From NCBI GenBank assembly GCA_963662175.1, contig OY759217.1, positions 45,236,108-45,300,107 on the forward strand: a stretch of 64,000 bases of DNA. The letters run 5' to 3'. Shown one piece after another: positions 21,285 to 32,700 of this stretch; the first letter of the stretch is position 1; the number at the start of each line of letters is the position of its first letter. The translations under genes were made by a program, and so were the position numbers. The notes below the pieces were generated by a model. That model was not told the origin of the DNA, did no database searches, and was given only the letters and a program-made list of their open reading frames with translations. This stretch comes from Aradus depressus (lineage: Eukaryota > Arthropoda > Insecta > Hemiptera > Aradidae).

Positions 21285-22383
21285 GGCCTTTGACTCAGTC
21301 AACCACGACTTTCTCTTTAGAAGTCTGGAGCGGCAAGGGGTGAACCACAAAATGATAGAAATAATAAGAAACTGGTATCTGAACAGCAAATCTAGAGTAA
21401 CCCTAGAAATGCCAGGTCCGGACTTTCAGTTGGGAAGAGGAGTAAAACAAGGGGACCCTCTGTCCCCGGATCTATTCAACTGCATACTGGAGCAAGTATA
21501 CCGAGATCTCAACTGGGAAAAATACGGAGTCAATGTTAATGGAACGAAAATTACCAACTTACGATTTGCTGATGACGTCGTTATTTTTGCTAATACCCCA
21601 GAGGAGCTATCGAGTATGCTGAGTGAGCTGAATGATGCGGGGAAAAAGGCAGGACTTGAGATAAACTTCCAAAAAACAGTCATTCTGGCAAATGGGAAAA
21701 CGGAAGAAATAAGTCTGGACGGGAAGAAGTTAAACTGGGTTGAAGAAGCCGTTTACCTAGGACAACTACTTTCATTCAAGAATGGCCTAAAAAAGGAATT
21801 AAATCGGCGAATCGCACTTGGATGGAAGAAATATTGGTCCTACAAATATATCTTCAAAAGCAGAATGGCCATGGACCTGAAGAAAAAGGTGTTCGACTGC
21901 TGCATCACTCCTTGTCTAACGTACGGATCCCAAACCTGGGCTCTCTCCCAAGATGTGCTGAGGAGCTTAGAGGTTACTCAAAGAGCAATGGAGAGAAGCA
22001 TGCTGGGAATTAAGAAAAAGGATAAAATACGGAACTCCGAAATAAGAAAAAAGACAGGAGTACGGGACGTGAAGGAAGTGGTGCTGCAACAAAAGTGGAA
22101 ATGGGCAGGACATGTGGCGAGGATGGAAGAAGGAAGATGGGCCAAGAGGATGACAGAGTGGTACCCGATATACCTGAAGAGAAGAAGAGGAAGACAACTG
22201 GTGCGGTGGCGGGACGATCTAGACAGGACAGTGGGGAGTCTCTGGCACAGGTCGGCCTGGGACAGGAGTGCATGGAAGAAAATGGGAGAGGCCTATGCCC
22301 AAAGATGGGCCTAGTTTCAAATGTATATAAATATCTAGTAATACTATTGTTATATTATTATACTAAGGATGAAATAAAAAGGC

Positions 22384-22408
<25 letters not shown>
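21285..22408 (+). mobile_element. RTE-type LINE, 5'-truncated, with target duplication
   Basis: A 14-bp target duplication ATTATATAATAAAA occurs at 21271-21284 and 22409-22422. The insert starts abruptly inside the reverse transcriptase at motif A and ends with an (ATT)n tail (about 22384-22410), typical of RTE-clade elements, which end in short microsatellites rather than poly(A). The ORF is uninterrupted, so the insertion is probably not very old. Family E arms flank the locus at a distance. Confidence 0.88.
21286..22314 (+). pseudogene. RTE-clade reverse transcriptase, C-terminal 342 codons
   Basis: Open from 21286 (AFDSVNH, RT motif A at residues 1-7) to the stop at 22312-22314. GVKQGDPLSP lies at residues 52-61 and the catalytic FADDVVIF at 94-101, followed by the thumb region GLEINFQKT. 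The C-terminal part carries the block common to RTE-clade proteins: YGSQTWALS, QRAMERSMLGI, KWAGHVARM, RRRGRQLVRWRDD and DRSAWKKMGEAYAQRW. In an intact element this enzyme nicks target DNA and reverse-transcribes its own RNA. Here the apurinic-type endonuclease and RT motifs before A are missing because reverse transcription stopped early, so no start codon belongs to it. It cannot be autonomous. Confidence 0.92.
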
Positions 22409-22416
<8 letters not shown>

Positions 22417-22424
22417 ATAAAAAC

Positions 22425-22904
22425 GGGAGGTTTTGTGGCCCTCCCCATTAAATTTCTCCAAATTAAAAATACCTAAAAGACGTTACTATCTAGTTACTAA
22501 TTCGACGACTAATAGGACGAAATAAAGATGTTGAGAAACACAGATAAAGTTATATTAGTTTGGAAAATAAAGGAAATTAAAAATGAAACATGTTTATAAA
22601 TTTAAGGTAAGATATTTTATATTGTAAAGGATTGCAGTAATTTGTATTAGTGACTGTAATTATTTAATTGTAATTAGTATGTTTTATTATAGATGAATCC
22701 TCCAAATAGGAAGATTAATTTTTAATGTACCTAGTAACAAATATTATTTCAGTACAATAAAAGTTCGTGTGGATTCATTCATTCTATCGTTCGTGGATAC
22801 ACACAGACAGAGTGGAGTAATTTAGTGTACGTAAAGTTATCTTCCGTGGTATGTTTTATTCCACTGATCAACTATTTTATGCTGAACAAACAATAATAAT
22901 GATT
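22425..22904. other. AT-rich spacer
   Basis: Nothing recognised except a B-like AAGTTCGTGTGGATTCATTC near 22760. Confidence 0.45.
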
Positions 22905-23136
22905 TTAAAAAAAGCTCTTAGTTTGACCAAGATACTTTTTAAAAAAATTTAACATTAAAACCCCTAGTCTTAGATGTCGTAAAAACACATTTTTCGGCAG
23001 GAATCTTTATTCTTGTCGAAAAATATTTTTTACGTCTTTTCCTGAAAATCAAGAGAACACGAAGAGGGCTCTTTTTATAGGGAAAATAAAAAAAGTTAAA
23101 TCTAAATTGAACAAAAGTAATTGTCTGCCTCTTATA
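22905..23136 (-). repeat. Family E repeat, inverted relative to 19955-20360
   Basis: CTCTTAGTTTGACCAAGATA through GTCGTAAAAACACATTTTTC to AAGTAATTGTCTGCCTCTTA is the reverse complement of about 20120-20355. Its hairpin loop is longer (CTTTATT). A family B start (23139) abuts it directly. Confidence 0.75.
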
Positions 23137-23138
23137 AA

Positions 23139-23242
23139 ACGTTGTCGGTGAATCACCGGCAATGTACTTTACGAAAAAAATTAATTTTTCGCTCTCCCTC
23201 TTAAACCAATCGACCGATTGATTTAAAATTATTTGACCCACA
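23139..23242 (+). repeat. Family B 5' end
   Basis: TTGTCGGTGAATCACCGGCA is an intact start palindrome; the copy ends after CCAATCGACCGATTG. Confidence 0.75.
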
Positions 23243-23701
23243 TATGCTTGATGAAAATATTATTTTCAGAACCTTACAAGTTTTTATTTTTGTCTCAAAT
23301 ATTGATATATTGAGTTTGTGGGGCCTATATCATCCACGTATTGGTCCAACAAATTTATGTTCTGATATGGTAAGGTACACAGAGACCTCAGACCAAACAA
23401 ATTTACTCTCCAAAAGAACCTTGCTTCCCATCCACCCTAGATTTAATTTCCTGTCTCTATCAGATCTTCAACGCCTCCTTCCGATCCATCTTCTCCTCCC
23501 CCTTTTCTTTTTTAACCCTTCCATTTTCTTCGCACTGTTTCCCTCCCCATGTTTTTTTTCTTTTTTTCGTCTTTATGGTAAAAAGTTTTAACTTGAATCT
23601 GCCTTAACATCTATCCAATCAGCTAAATGTTAGTTAAAAGCTTTCAAAATATATTCTGCCTTTAATATATTTTTTTCTTAATATTTTAAAAAGAATGTGT
23701 A
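23243..23701. other. Spacer
   Basis: A plus-strand open stretch at 23244-23591 is pyrimidine-rich in its second half and has no recognised domain. Confidence 0.4.
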
Positions 23702-23914
23702 GAATAAGTAATAAGATGTAACAGTCCAACATTTGACTGTATATAGCTGAACACTGGTACGCTGCTCAGTGTTCAGATAGTCCCTGATACTCGTATGTGT
23801 CCGTTGACCTCTTCTCTAGCAAGATTCCACCTGAAGATGTCAGTTTACTGACGAAACTAGCCGTGGTTTAATAAGTGTTGGACTGATACATCTAATTACT
23901 TATTTAACAAGTAA
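23702..23914. repeat. Inverted repeat enclosing a hammerhead motif
   Basis: The left arm AATAAGTAATAAGATGTAAC + AGTCCAACATTT is the near-complement of the right arm AAGTGTTGGACTGATACATC + TAATTACTTATTT. Inside are a perfect 10-bp hairpin CTGAACACTG ... CAGTGTTCAG (about 23747-23776) and the hammerhead motif at 23831-23858. Confidence 0.7.
23831..23858 (+). ncRNA. Hammerhead ribozyme-like motif
   Basis: CTGAAGA, U, helix II GTCAG-TTTA-CTGAC (five pairs), GAAA, then CTAGCC. The core fits CUGANGA/GAAA fully; helix III ACTAGCC is not self-complementary. Confidence 0.65.
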
Positions 23915-23995
23915 GTCCACTATATCGCCTACCACCAAGAAATAGAATGTGTAGTGTTTCATTAGACTCCACACTGTACGGCTAGAATGTGCCAT

Positions 23996-24029
23996 TGATG
24001 ATGACGCAATTGCGTTGAAAACCGGTTCT
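23996..24029 (+). ncRNA. Hammerhead ribozyme-like motif, one core change
   Basis: TTGATGA (C3 to U), U, helix II GACGC-AATT-GCGTT, GAA, helix III AACCGGTT (a perfect 8-base palindrome suited to dimer formation), then C at the expected cleavage position. Confidence 0.65.
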
Positions 24030-24458
24030 GGTTGGAAATTATAAAGTGGGAAGACAATGTCTTTTATTTCATAGACAAATCTCGTCCTACAACATCCTTA
24101 CTAACACATATAATATTTTAAAGTTTATAAGGGGTAAGGAACTTTTTCTTGTGGATTAGACAATATTTCCAAAAGAAGTCTGGTATCGGTAAATATCGGC
24201 TGTATCGATGCTTGCAAAGTCCTTCGAATGACAATTAAAGTAATGTGTAGGCGTCTGCCGTTGTCCGTGTTCTGAGTTTCTTATACTCAGTAATGTCAGT
24301 ATGAAATGATTGTGAGAGCTAAGAAAGGCAGCGAGAGTCAACTGTACTAAAATGTTTGGTATAATAAAGTCCTGTTATGGTCACATTATATATTTTAGTT
24401 TTTCATTATTTTTTATCATTTTCAGTTAAAAACTACCAATAATTAAAATATATTTTGA
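24030..24458. other. Spacer with a family H fragment
   Basis: TTGGTATAATAAAGTCCTGT + TATGGTC at about 24353-24395 matches the arm of the family H MITE. Nothing else recognised. Confidence 0.5.
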
Positions 24459-24745
24459 GGGCGCCGCTAGCTCAGTGGTATGCGTGCTTGCTTACTGAAC
24501 TCAAGATCGCGGGTTCGAGACCCAGCCGAAGCCCTTAGTTTATTTTTTCTGGAAGGTAAAAGAAACTTAAGCACGCCGTCCTTCGGATGGGGCGTTAAGT
24601 GATTGCTCCTAGAGCATGTACGATATCAGGTACTCGTTAAAGGCCTCTATCCTAGGTGAATTAAGAGTGACGAAAGAGCCCTCTGGTAGAAGGTGATTAT
24701 GACCTTGTAATTAAAGCCCGGACATGAGTCATAATAACTATCCTA
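24459..24745 (+). repeat. Family A SINE
   Basis: The head GCTAGCTCAGTGGTATGCGT and box B CGGGTTCGAGACCCAGCC are well kept. There is a ~60-bp internal deletion before AAGAGTGACGAAAGAGCCCT; the tail is CATAATAACTATCC. Confidence 0.88.
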
Positions 24746-25384
24746 TTGCCAAGTTATAGATTAATGGAAATAAATACATATTAGAATACAGAATACAGCA
24801 TACTAGCAAGTTATTCTTTGGATATTTAATTGCAGTCACACTGCGACCACTAGCAACTTTGAAAGTCAAATTTTTTTTTAGTTCAATATATACAAATAGT
24901 TGGACTCAATTTCAGATCTTTCCGGCTCATATATATCGAAATACCATATTTATTTCAAAAATGCTCATACTTAACCATATTAGGTAATTATACGAATCTT
25001 GTTACGGGTTAACAAAAATAAATAGGTATTATTATTTAATTTTAAGCATTTTTGTGCAAAATTTCAGTGATATAGATCCAACAGCGTCCAAGATATTGAG
25101 GGGGACAGAAAAACAACATCCACTTACCCTACAAAGTAATCATTGTAAAGACCGACAAAGGGATACCTCGCTTTTGAGCTTTCATAAATTTAAAAAAAAA
25201 ATCTTTTAAAGTTGTGAAAGCTACTTCGGTACTTTATTGTTAATCTCAAAGCTCTAACCAGGTAGGCCTCTCTCAGGGCAAAGAGTTTTAAGGGACTGTC
25301 AAGGGTAGTTCACTCCTCAAAGCAAGTACACTCAACTTACCGACTTCATGTTAAACTATTTGATGGGAAATCGACTGGGAGTTT
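24746..25384. other. AT-rich spacer
   Basis: Nothing recognised. Confidence 0.45.
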
Positions 25385-25985
25385 TACTTCGCCAAGTATA
25401 GGGGAAGTTATGTAATCAGTCGATGCGAAGTTTTCAACGGAATTTCATGTTTTCCGACCACCAGATTCCAAATATGAAAAATAAAAGTTCTGTCTGTGCG
25501 TCTGTGAAGACGATAAATAACTATCGATCGACACGAAATTTTATATGTGAATCCAGAACCCTCTAACGACGACACCTATCTTTTTTGAGCCAAATCGATC
25601 AAAAAATTAAAACTCGAATAACTGCCGATAGTATGAATGTATTTTTATAAGTATTTTTATTTTTGTCGTGCTTATAGAGTTTTGAATTGACATACTTAAC
25701 GTCTTGTCGATTCTTCGGCAGTTATTAGGCTCTTTTTTTTTTTATTGAGCCCCACCCCCTCTGATCCTCCCTTCCCCTTCTGCCGATTTCGCGGAAAATT
25801 AAGATTTCATGTACATTCATTCTTAGAGAGTTATCGAGTTCACACGCACACAGACTTGACATACTTTTTTTTTTTTCATTTTTGGAATTAGGGTGTCGGC
25901 AACCATTATATTCCGATGAAAACTCAATATCGAATTTTTGACCGATTACATAACTTCCCCGATACTTCGTATAAAAAAAAAAAAA
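25385..25985. repeat. Head-to-head inverted pair of family B
   Basis: The reverse half (25385-25640) starts at CCAAGTATAGGGGAAGTTAT and runs to ACTGCCGATAGTATGAATG. The forward half (about 25690-25985) runs from GTTATTAGGCTC to GATTACATAACTTCCCCGAT and ACTTCGTATA. Here the end hairpins lie outermost, the opposite of the pair at 7405. Confidence 0.75.
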
Positions 25986-27223
25986 GAAACTCAAGAAGAA
26001 GAAAAATACTCAAGCTTAACTGGAACATCTTGCGTATTTCTTTAAAGATTTTCTACAAAGGTCCTCTGTGGAGAGCTTAATAAGAGATCTAAAAGGATTT
26101 TGAAGGGATGCAAATGTAGGCTGTTTGCTTTGAAAGCTGGGGAAGGAGGGAGAGATGAAAAATACGATTTGAGCGGAGGGAGACACAACACGGAGGGAGA
26201 TTTGGGTGACAGTTCCATTAGTCCGGGATTTGGTTACTTTGGGATCCGGGATTGATCTGATGTGGTCCTGGAGCCCTACGGGACGTCCCTCCATCCATCA
26301 TCGTTAGATCCGCACCTCTCCAGCCTCCAGCCTCCAGCCTACATACGTAAGTGATTGTAACTTTGATAGCGCTGGAATGAACTTGAAATTTACAGTGAAG
26401 TTGTTACATGTGCTAACCTAGACCTCATTAGATTCTGGCGGGAATAGGACGAAAATTAAGACCACTTTTTTTCAGGGCCCAAGTACAATTTAAAAGATAC
26501 TGCTTATATGTATATATTTGATGGGCGGGAAAAAGAGTACAAGTACATTTTTGGCTAAAACAGTATTATTGCATATTTCACAATGTGAAGTCAATCTCTA
26601 GAAGTGGTGAGAAAAGGACAAGTCGGTAATGCCTCTGACGTAGTTTAGACCTAATTTTTTGGCAGTTAAAAAAAAATTTGTCCAGTGGCAAAAGACATTT
26701 TCTGTTTGTTCTCCTGAAAAATTGACTTGTACCGTTATTGTCTCCCACCAAAGATTTATGCTCTAAATAAAAATCACTTCAAATAAAAATTGTAGAGAAA
26801 ACAGGAAGGACATTTTTAAACGAAATACTTTTTTTTCGAAGATTGCTTGGTGGTAAGCGAGATTCGAGTATATACCGAAAACCGTCCTAAAATGTCGTTT
26901 TTTAACCAATTTTTTTAGACGTTTGCTTGATTTACTCGTCCTTATTAAATTTCCAATGAATGAAATGCCCTCAGTTTTCTGAGCTATACGAAATGCTTAA
27001 AGTAACGAATTTTAGAAGTTTTTATTAAAAATTATAACGAATAATATGGAGCTTTGCATGAACTGATCTGCTAAAATTTAACACCCATTCTAGAGCAAAA
27101 ATAACAATGAAAATCTATGAAAACTGACTATTATGTGAAATTAGACAATACCATAAATAATATAGTTTTATTTCATTCAAGTTCAAATGAAAAGTTTAGT
27201 TTGTTTGATATTCACGACAATTA
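25986..27223. other. Spacer with a GC-richer island
   Basis: 26040-26350 is GC-richer, with a 92-codon minus ORF of no recognised family and three copies of the heptamer CCAGCCT near 26325. The rest is AT-rich. CCGAAAACCGTCCTAAAATG near 26876 is shared, inverted, with 19447. Confidence 0.35.
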
Positions 27224-27880
27224 TCAGCCCCAACCTTACGGTCGAGGCTATAACAAAAAATTGGTTATAGACTCATCAAAAGTCCCCCTCCACGGAAATC
27301 TTTAGTAAAAGGCGAAAGATTTATTCGTTTTGAAGGGAGACCAGAGTTAACTACATCGTGAGTCGTATGATCTAGTCGTACAATCATTGTTGCTAACAGT
27401 TCCGAGATATACTCTGGTAATTTCCTTTTTACAACATTATTGTTTCTCAATTTAACAAAACAAGCAAATAATAGTCACAAACAGAGGTTATGTGTTAATT
27501 TAATGTATATTACATAGTTTAAACATGAAATCTCACGAAATAAATAACCGCTGTTAATAAAACTAGAGATTGTTCATGTTAGTTAAGAAAGTTGCTACCT
27601 GGTAGCGCTAGGAGCAAGCATACTAACCTCCCGAATATTACGACTGGTTTCTTAATGAGAAAATTTACATTTCAATTTAATTATTACCATTTTCAAATCA
27701 ATTTATACTTAATTAGCACTTCTGAATTTTCTTTTTAATACAATTTCAAACCAACAATTGTTAAAGGTTTTCCAAATTGGTGAAACCTTTTCTAATTAAG
27801 TTCAAACTTTTTCCAAAATAAATTGAACATTTACTAAATAATTCAAACCTCTTTCCTAAATGACGTAAACTATTTACAAA
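27224..27880 (+). repeat. Family C repeat, copy 1
   Basis: The core of about 430 bp runs from CAGCCCCAACCTTACGGTCG through AGTCCCCCTCCACGGAAATC, GAAAGATTTATTCGTTTTGA and CTAACAGTTCCGAGATATAC to GTTGCTACCTGGTAGCGCTA and TTACGACTGGTTTC. A less conserved extension carries degenerate AAACCTTTTC-type units. No ORF. Confidence 0.8.
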
Positions 27881-28392
27881 TAAAATAAAATAATATTTTT
27901 ATATATTTATCCTAAACGTACTGTACCTTTTCCTCAATAAAATTAACTATCTACTTCAAAATCAATACTCTCGTTAAGTAATCAGTTAACGGTATAAGAA
28001 TGTAAACATTTGACTATAATAATTTGTTAGTATTTGCATTAACAGCGACGATATTGTTTATACATATAGAGAAAGAAAAAAAATTGTTCTAATGAAATAA
28101 AAGCGGACCTGAGTAAAGTTCATGTAGAGACAGGTCATTTGAATGGACACGCCAATTAGACGTACGGATCCAATTAAATTTTGGAAATACGTTTTAAAAG
28201 GTCTGATGTTTTTGTATCAAGTCCCAACCCAGCTATTCCTGCGTATAATTCTGTTATAGGTTAATTTTATCAGTCCTCGTTAATTCAATATCCGTCCTAT
28301 GTAAATCTTTGGAGTTAGAAGAAGGAGCCAAATAAAAGGTTTTAAATTAATATTACAATTTCCTTTCCAGTGCTACTCATTGAGAAAAAAAG
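27881..28392. other. AT-rich spacer
   Basis: Nothing recognised. Confidence 0.45.
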
Positions 28393-28396
28393 TTAA

Positions 28397-28613
28397 GGCG
28401 TAGTCAAGGTCCACGACGTAGATTTTCCGTGAAAACTTCGGCATAAAATCATAACAAGTATTAATATGTAATTTAATTATCAATCTCTTTAATACAATGG
28501 TTATACAGAGTAGTATGGTTACAGAATAGATAAATCACAAGTTTATTGCATGTAGCAAGGGTCTGTGGTAGCTAAAGTAACACCCGTACACCTCACACTG
28601 TATTGACTACGCC
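28397..28613. mobile_element. 217-bp MITE flanked by TTAA
   Basis: The termini GGCGTAGTCAA (left) and TTGACTACGCC (right) are perfect inverted repeats of 11 bp. They are bounded directly by TTAA at 28393-28396 and 28614-28617. TTAA duplication is the signature of piggyBac-type transposition, although piggyBac ends usually begin CCC/CCY, so the superfamily is not certain. No ORF. Confidence 0.75.
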
Positions 28614-28617
28614 TTAA

Positions 28618-29265
28618 TGTTTTTCATTTTCTTTTCGATGCTGCCATAGCTCTTGCATTTGCTGGGCACTAGACTTTTTAGGTTTTTTAAATTCCTTTTG
28701 ATGCGAGCTTTCCTCTGATTTGCGTTTTCTATAATTCCGCGCCTATATACGATTCATAAGAGACATCTTTAATTTTTTTGCAATTTTCAATTTAATACAG
28801 ATTTTTACATATATTTCGGCGAATATTTTTATTGTTTCACTTTGAGTCCTAGTAGTGCTTTTCAAGCTCTTTACAATGACACCCAATCAACGTCCTATCT
28901 AAACGCATTATCAAGCTATACTAATTTCTAATTTTACACAACGCTAATTCGCAACAATCATCCGCCGGCGCTCACACTAGCCCGATAACGTCACAGGCAA
29001 AACAAACACGTACAAACATGCTCTATCCATTGTGACCTCAACCGTTGTAATCTCATTATTAGTCTCGTAGTTATTATCGATTGAAATCTGACAGTATTTT
29101 GTAACACAAGAAAGTTTGACCGGCTAACACTGTGCTTAACGAGCGAATAGACGTTTTCACGTCAATATGAGAATTATACGTGAAGTTCTAAAGAATAGTG
29201 GCTTGTATGAGGTTAAAGCAGTCGTTTATATATAAATATAATTCACATCTTCTTTCTTATCAAAA
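28618..29265. other. Spacer
   Basis: No repeat recognised. A moderately GC-rich patch with CCGCCGGCGC lies near 28960; no ORF. Confidence 0.4.
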
Positions 29266-29328
29266 GAGCGCTCTGGTAGTAGGCGATATGACCTCGCAGT
29301 TAAAGTCCAATAACTAAATAACTAATTA
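29266..29328 (+). repeat. Family A SINE, last ~60 bp
   Basis: AAGAGCGCTCTGGTAGTAGG and ATATGACCTCGCAGTTAAAG, then the tail AATAACTAAATAACTAA. Confidence 0.8.
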
Positions 29329-29626
29329 ATGGTGGATACACTTCTCTATCTTTTGTCCATTATGCAACTCAGATTATGCGACTATTCACTCATCAGATCT
29401 ATAAGTGGAACCGATATTTCTGCCCCTATTAAATGTATCTAATGGTACATTGCCTATAAAGATAAATAAATTGTATATGTATTTTATTTTGTATTGAGGA
29501 AAAGGGAGTGGACGATAAAGCCCCAAGGCCATCCAGAATTCATCATCTATATTAAAGTCTCTTCAAAACACTCACAAATATAATTTGATTTTCTTCTCTG
29601 GTATACATCCCCCTCCTCAGAGAAAA

Positions 29627-29800
29627 AAGTGAATCACAGCCAAATACTTCCCCAGCGCTTTATTACTCAAATCATGTCCAATGATCAATCGACTGTTTGG
29701 GCTAAAACTCAATATTTGACTATAATCCACTAACGTAATTAAGTGAATTATGATATACTAGGTTACATTCATTACATCGGCAGTTAGTAGATGGGTGAGC
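29627..29800 (+). repeat. Family B 5' part
   Basis: AAGTGAATCACAGCCAAATA, CTTCCCCAGCGC and GGGCTAAAACTCAATATTTG, ending after ATTACATCGGCAGTTAGTAG. Confidence 0.7.
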
Positions 29801-29854
29801 TAAATATCAAATATTGCAATACATTGCATGCAGTATAATACGTAGGTACAACTT

Positions 29855-30600
29855 TATCAGCCCCAACCTAACGGTCGAGGCTATATCAAAAAATTAGTTA
29901 TAGACTCATCATAAGTCCCCCTCCACGGAAATCTTTAGTAAAAGGCGAAAGATTTATTCGTTTTGAAGGGAGACCAGAGTTAACTACATTTGAGTCGTAT
30001 GATCTAGTCGTACAATCATTGTTGCTAACAGTTCCGAGATATACTCTGGTAATTTCCTTTTTACAACATTATTTTTTCTTAATTAAAATAAAACAAGCAT
30101 GTAGTAGTCACAAATAGAGGTTTTGTGTTAATTTAATGTTTATTACATAGTTAAAAGTCAATTCTGATATAATAAATAAGCGTTCTTAATAAAAGTAGAG
30201 ATTGGTTGTGTTAGTTAAGAAAGTTGCTACTTGGTAGCGCTAGGAGCAAAACATTCGTACCACACGTCCGGATTCATAATGAGAAAATTCACATTTGAAT
30301 TTAGTTAATACTAATACCATTTTCGAATGAACAATCTATTAATATTCAATTAGCGATTCTAAATTTTCTTTTCAATACAATTTTCAAACCAACAGTTATA
30401 TCTTTTCTAAATGGTTTCAATTTTTTAAAATATACTATTTACAAATTAAATTACACTTTTTTCCCCAAAGAATAACACCACTTCTTCAATAAAATTAACT
30501 AGGTACTTCCAAATTAATTAAACTAAACCTTTCCCGAAATGAATTTAAACTTTTCTTCAATGCCAAAGCCACAAAAAAATTAAAAAAAGACTTTTCCAAA
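29855..30600 (+). repeat. Family C repeat, copy 2
   Basis: CAGCCCCAACCTAACGGTCG to TTGCTACTTGGTAGCGCTAG (core 29855-30285). It is followed by the extension AATGAGAAAATTCACATTTG and CAATACAATTTTCAAACCAA. The upstream GCAGTATAATACGTAGGTAC is shared with copy 5, suggesting that the true family boundary lies further out. Confidence 0.8.
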
Positions 30601-30734
30601 TTGAATGAACACCTGTTATAAATACCGCCCTTATGGGGGACAAAAAAATTAATAAATAAAAAACACTTAGGTTACCCCCACATTTTAATAGCTGGGGCCC
30701 TAGCTACATGAAAGTTATTATTACTAAATGATAT

Positions 30735-31055
30735 TTCAAATTAATTTGAAATGTAAATTTTCTCATTAAAAAAACAGTGTAAACAGTCGAGAGGTTCGTA
30801 TGTTTGCTACTAGCGCTACCACGTGGCAACTTCCCTTACTAACATTACCAATTTCTACTTTTATTAAAAGCAGTTATTTATTTCATCAGCTTTCATGTTT
30901 AAACTGTATAATAAACATTAAATTAACACATAACCTCTATGTGTGACTATTATTTGCTTGTTTTGTTAAATTAAGAAACAATATTGTTGTAAAAAGGAAA
31001 TTACCAGAGAGGATCTCGGAACTGTTAGCAACAATGGTTGTAGGACTCCTTGATC
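30735..31055 (-). repeat. Family C repeat, copy 3, truncated
   Basis: Inverted relative to copy 2. AATGTAAATTTTCTCATTAA through CTAGCGCTACCACGTGGCAA to CTCGGAACTGTTAGCAACAA; it lacks the AGTCCCCCTCCACGG end. Confidence 0.75.
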
Positions 31056-31119
31056 TTAAACTTTGTTTTACAAATAACGTTTTAAATATTATACTATTTG
31101 AGAGTCTCAACACAATTGG

Positions 31120-31790
31120 TATGCGATTTATGTCATTTTGGAAAAATATTAATTCATTCTGGAAAAGGTTTGATTTAATTTAAAAGCAAATAACTTTAAT
31201 ACCTTTTTAATTAATCATTATATTATAATATTTTATGACTCATGCCCCGGGCTTCAACTACGAGCTCATATCGCCTACTACCAGAGCGCTCTTTCGTCAC
31301 TGGTGGACATGAGCCCGATTCTACTATGGGAGTCCTAAATTTTGCCTACCCTAAATTTTTATTCACCTAGGCCAGGGGGTTTTTTAACGAGTACCTGACA
31401 CCGTACAGGCTTGGGACCATCGCTTAACGTCCCATCCGAAGGACGGCGTGCTTAAGTGCTTACCTCCCAGATAAAATAAACTAAGGGCTCCGGTCGGGTT
31501 TCGAACCCACGTTCTTGAGCTCAGAAGGCAAGCACGCATACCACTGAGCTACCGGCGCCCTCAAAAAAAATAAAATAAAATAATTGGTAAATAGTTTATT
31601 TCATTTGGGAAAAGGTTTAAAATATTGGTATAAAAGTTTATTTTATTTTGATAAATGTTAGAACCCATTTAGAAAAGGTTTTTAATGTTGTTGGTTTAAA
31701 ATTGTATTGAAAAGAAAATTCAGAAATTCCAATTAAATACAAATTGATTGTATATTCGAAAATGGTTTTAACTAAATTGAAAAGTAGCTT
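31120..31790 (-). repeat. Family C extension with degenerate AAAAGGTTT units, split by a SINE
   Basis: CATTCTGGAAAAGGTTTG, ATTTGGGAAAAGGTTTAAAA and CCATTTAGAAAAGGTTTTTA recur at irregular spacing on both sides of the SINE at 31235-31562. ATTGTATTGAAAAGAAAATT matches the extension of copies 1 and 2 in reverse. Confidence 0.6.
31235..31562 (-). repeat. Full-length family A SINE
   Basis: The best-preserved copy. On the minus strand: GAGGGCGCCGGTAGCTCAG head, GGGTTCGAAACCCGACCGG box B, CACGCCGTCCTTCGGATGGG, and the 3' end AAGCCCGGGGCATGAGTCAT. Useful as the family reference. Confidence 0.93.
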
Positions 31791-31876
31791 TTGAAAAGCA
31801 GCAGAAACCAGTGGAAATTCGGGTTTGCTGCTAGCGGTCCAAGATGGAAGGAACTCAGTATTCTGGGTATTCCCCT

Positions 31877-31985
31877 TTCTTACTTCCCCACCAGCTATAT
31901 CAAGTATAGGCGAAGTTGTGAACATATTCCATGTTGAATTTTCACCACAATTTCTTGTTTTTCGAACTCCTGATTCCAAAATAAA
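31877..31985 (-). repeat. Family B/E-like end fragment
   Basis: CCAGCTATATCAAGTATAGG, GAAGTTGTGAACATATTCC and CCTGATTCCAAAATAAAAC keep the order of a reversed B end, but are diverged. Confidence 0.5.
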
Positions 31986-32254
31986 ACAACCAGGTTCGCG
32001 GATGTGTGTGTTTTACCTCTTTGCGCCCTAAATCAGAGGAAATAACTGGGCCGAGAATTATGACTCTACAAAGATGGCATTTGTAACTAAGTGCGGCCCT
32101 TGAGGTCCACACGGCAAACTTCCCAGCATGGTATCAATATCATTAATAATAATATCACAAAAATAGCCATTTTATTCAGTAAAGAATAATTTATTCATTT
32201 AATTGAATTTAATCTATACACAGATTTTTAATTGATATGCAAATGCACCATAGC

Positions 32255-32700
32255 CTATTTTTAACTTCCCAGCATAAGGGAACTTATTTTTTAGTTTTGC
32301 TTTTAAAACTACTACATGTAAAATAATCCGTTAATGAGGTTGAAATTTGCTTAGCCCCCCCCCCCCCCTCCACAATAGCCCCTGTTTAGAATTTGGAGAT
32401 ACCACACACCCTATTTTTTAAATTGTCTTTAAAGAATACTACACGTTAAATTTCATTCAAATTCGATCATCCGTTGATGAGCTAGACCTATTTTTCTGCT
32501 CATCCCCTTCACAACCCCCCTCCCCCTTAAGAATTTCGTGACGCCAGATAGTCTACATCTCAATTGGCTCTTAAGAATACTAGATGTGAAATTTCATGAC
32601 AATCCGTTAATGAGCTAGAACAATTTTTATGCCTAGCCCCTCTCATAACCCACCCTCCCGTTCAAAATTTCCAGACGCATATAGCCTATTTTTCAATCTG
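32255..32700 (+). repeat. Three degenerate ~150-bp tandem modules
   Basis: Each module carries AAT(C)CGTTAATGAG-type words, a C-rich stretch (C run at 32357-32369; CCCCCCTCCCCCTTAAG near 32515; CCACCCTCCC near 32650), an ATAGCCTATTTTT word and GAATACTA(C/G)ATGTGAAATTT. This family is distinct from B, but also modular with a C-rich hinge. Confidence 0.65.

Noticed and set aside
21177..21389. Minus-strand ORF of 70 codons across the RTE junction
   Set aside because: It spans the insertion boundary and is antisense to the reverse transcriptase.
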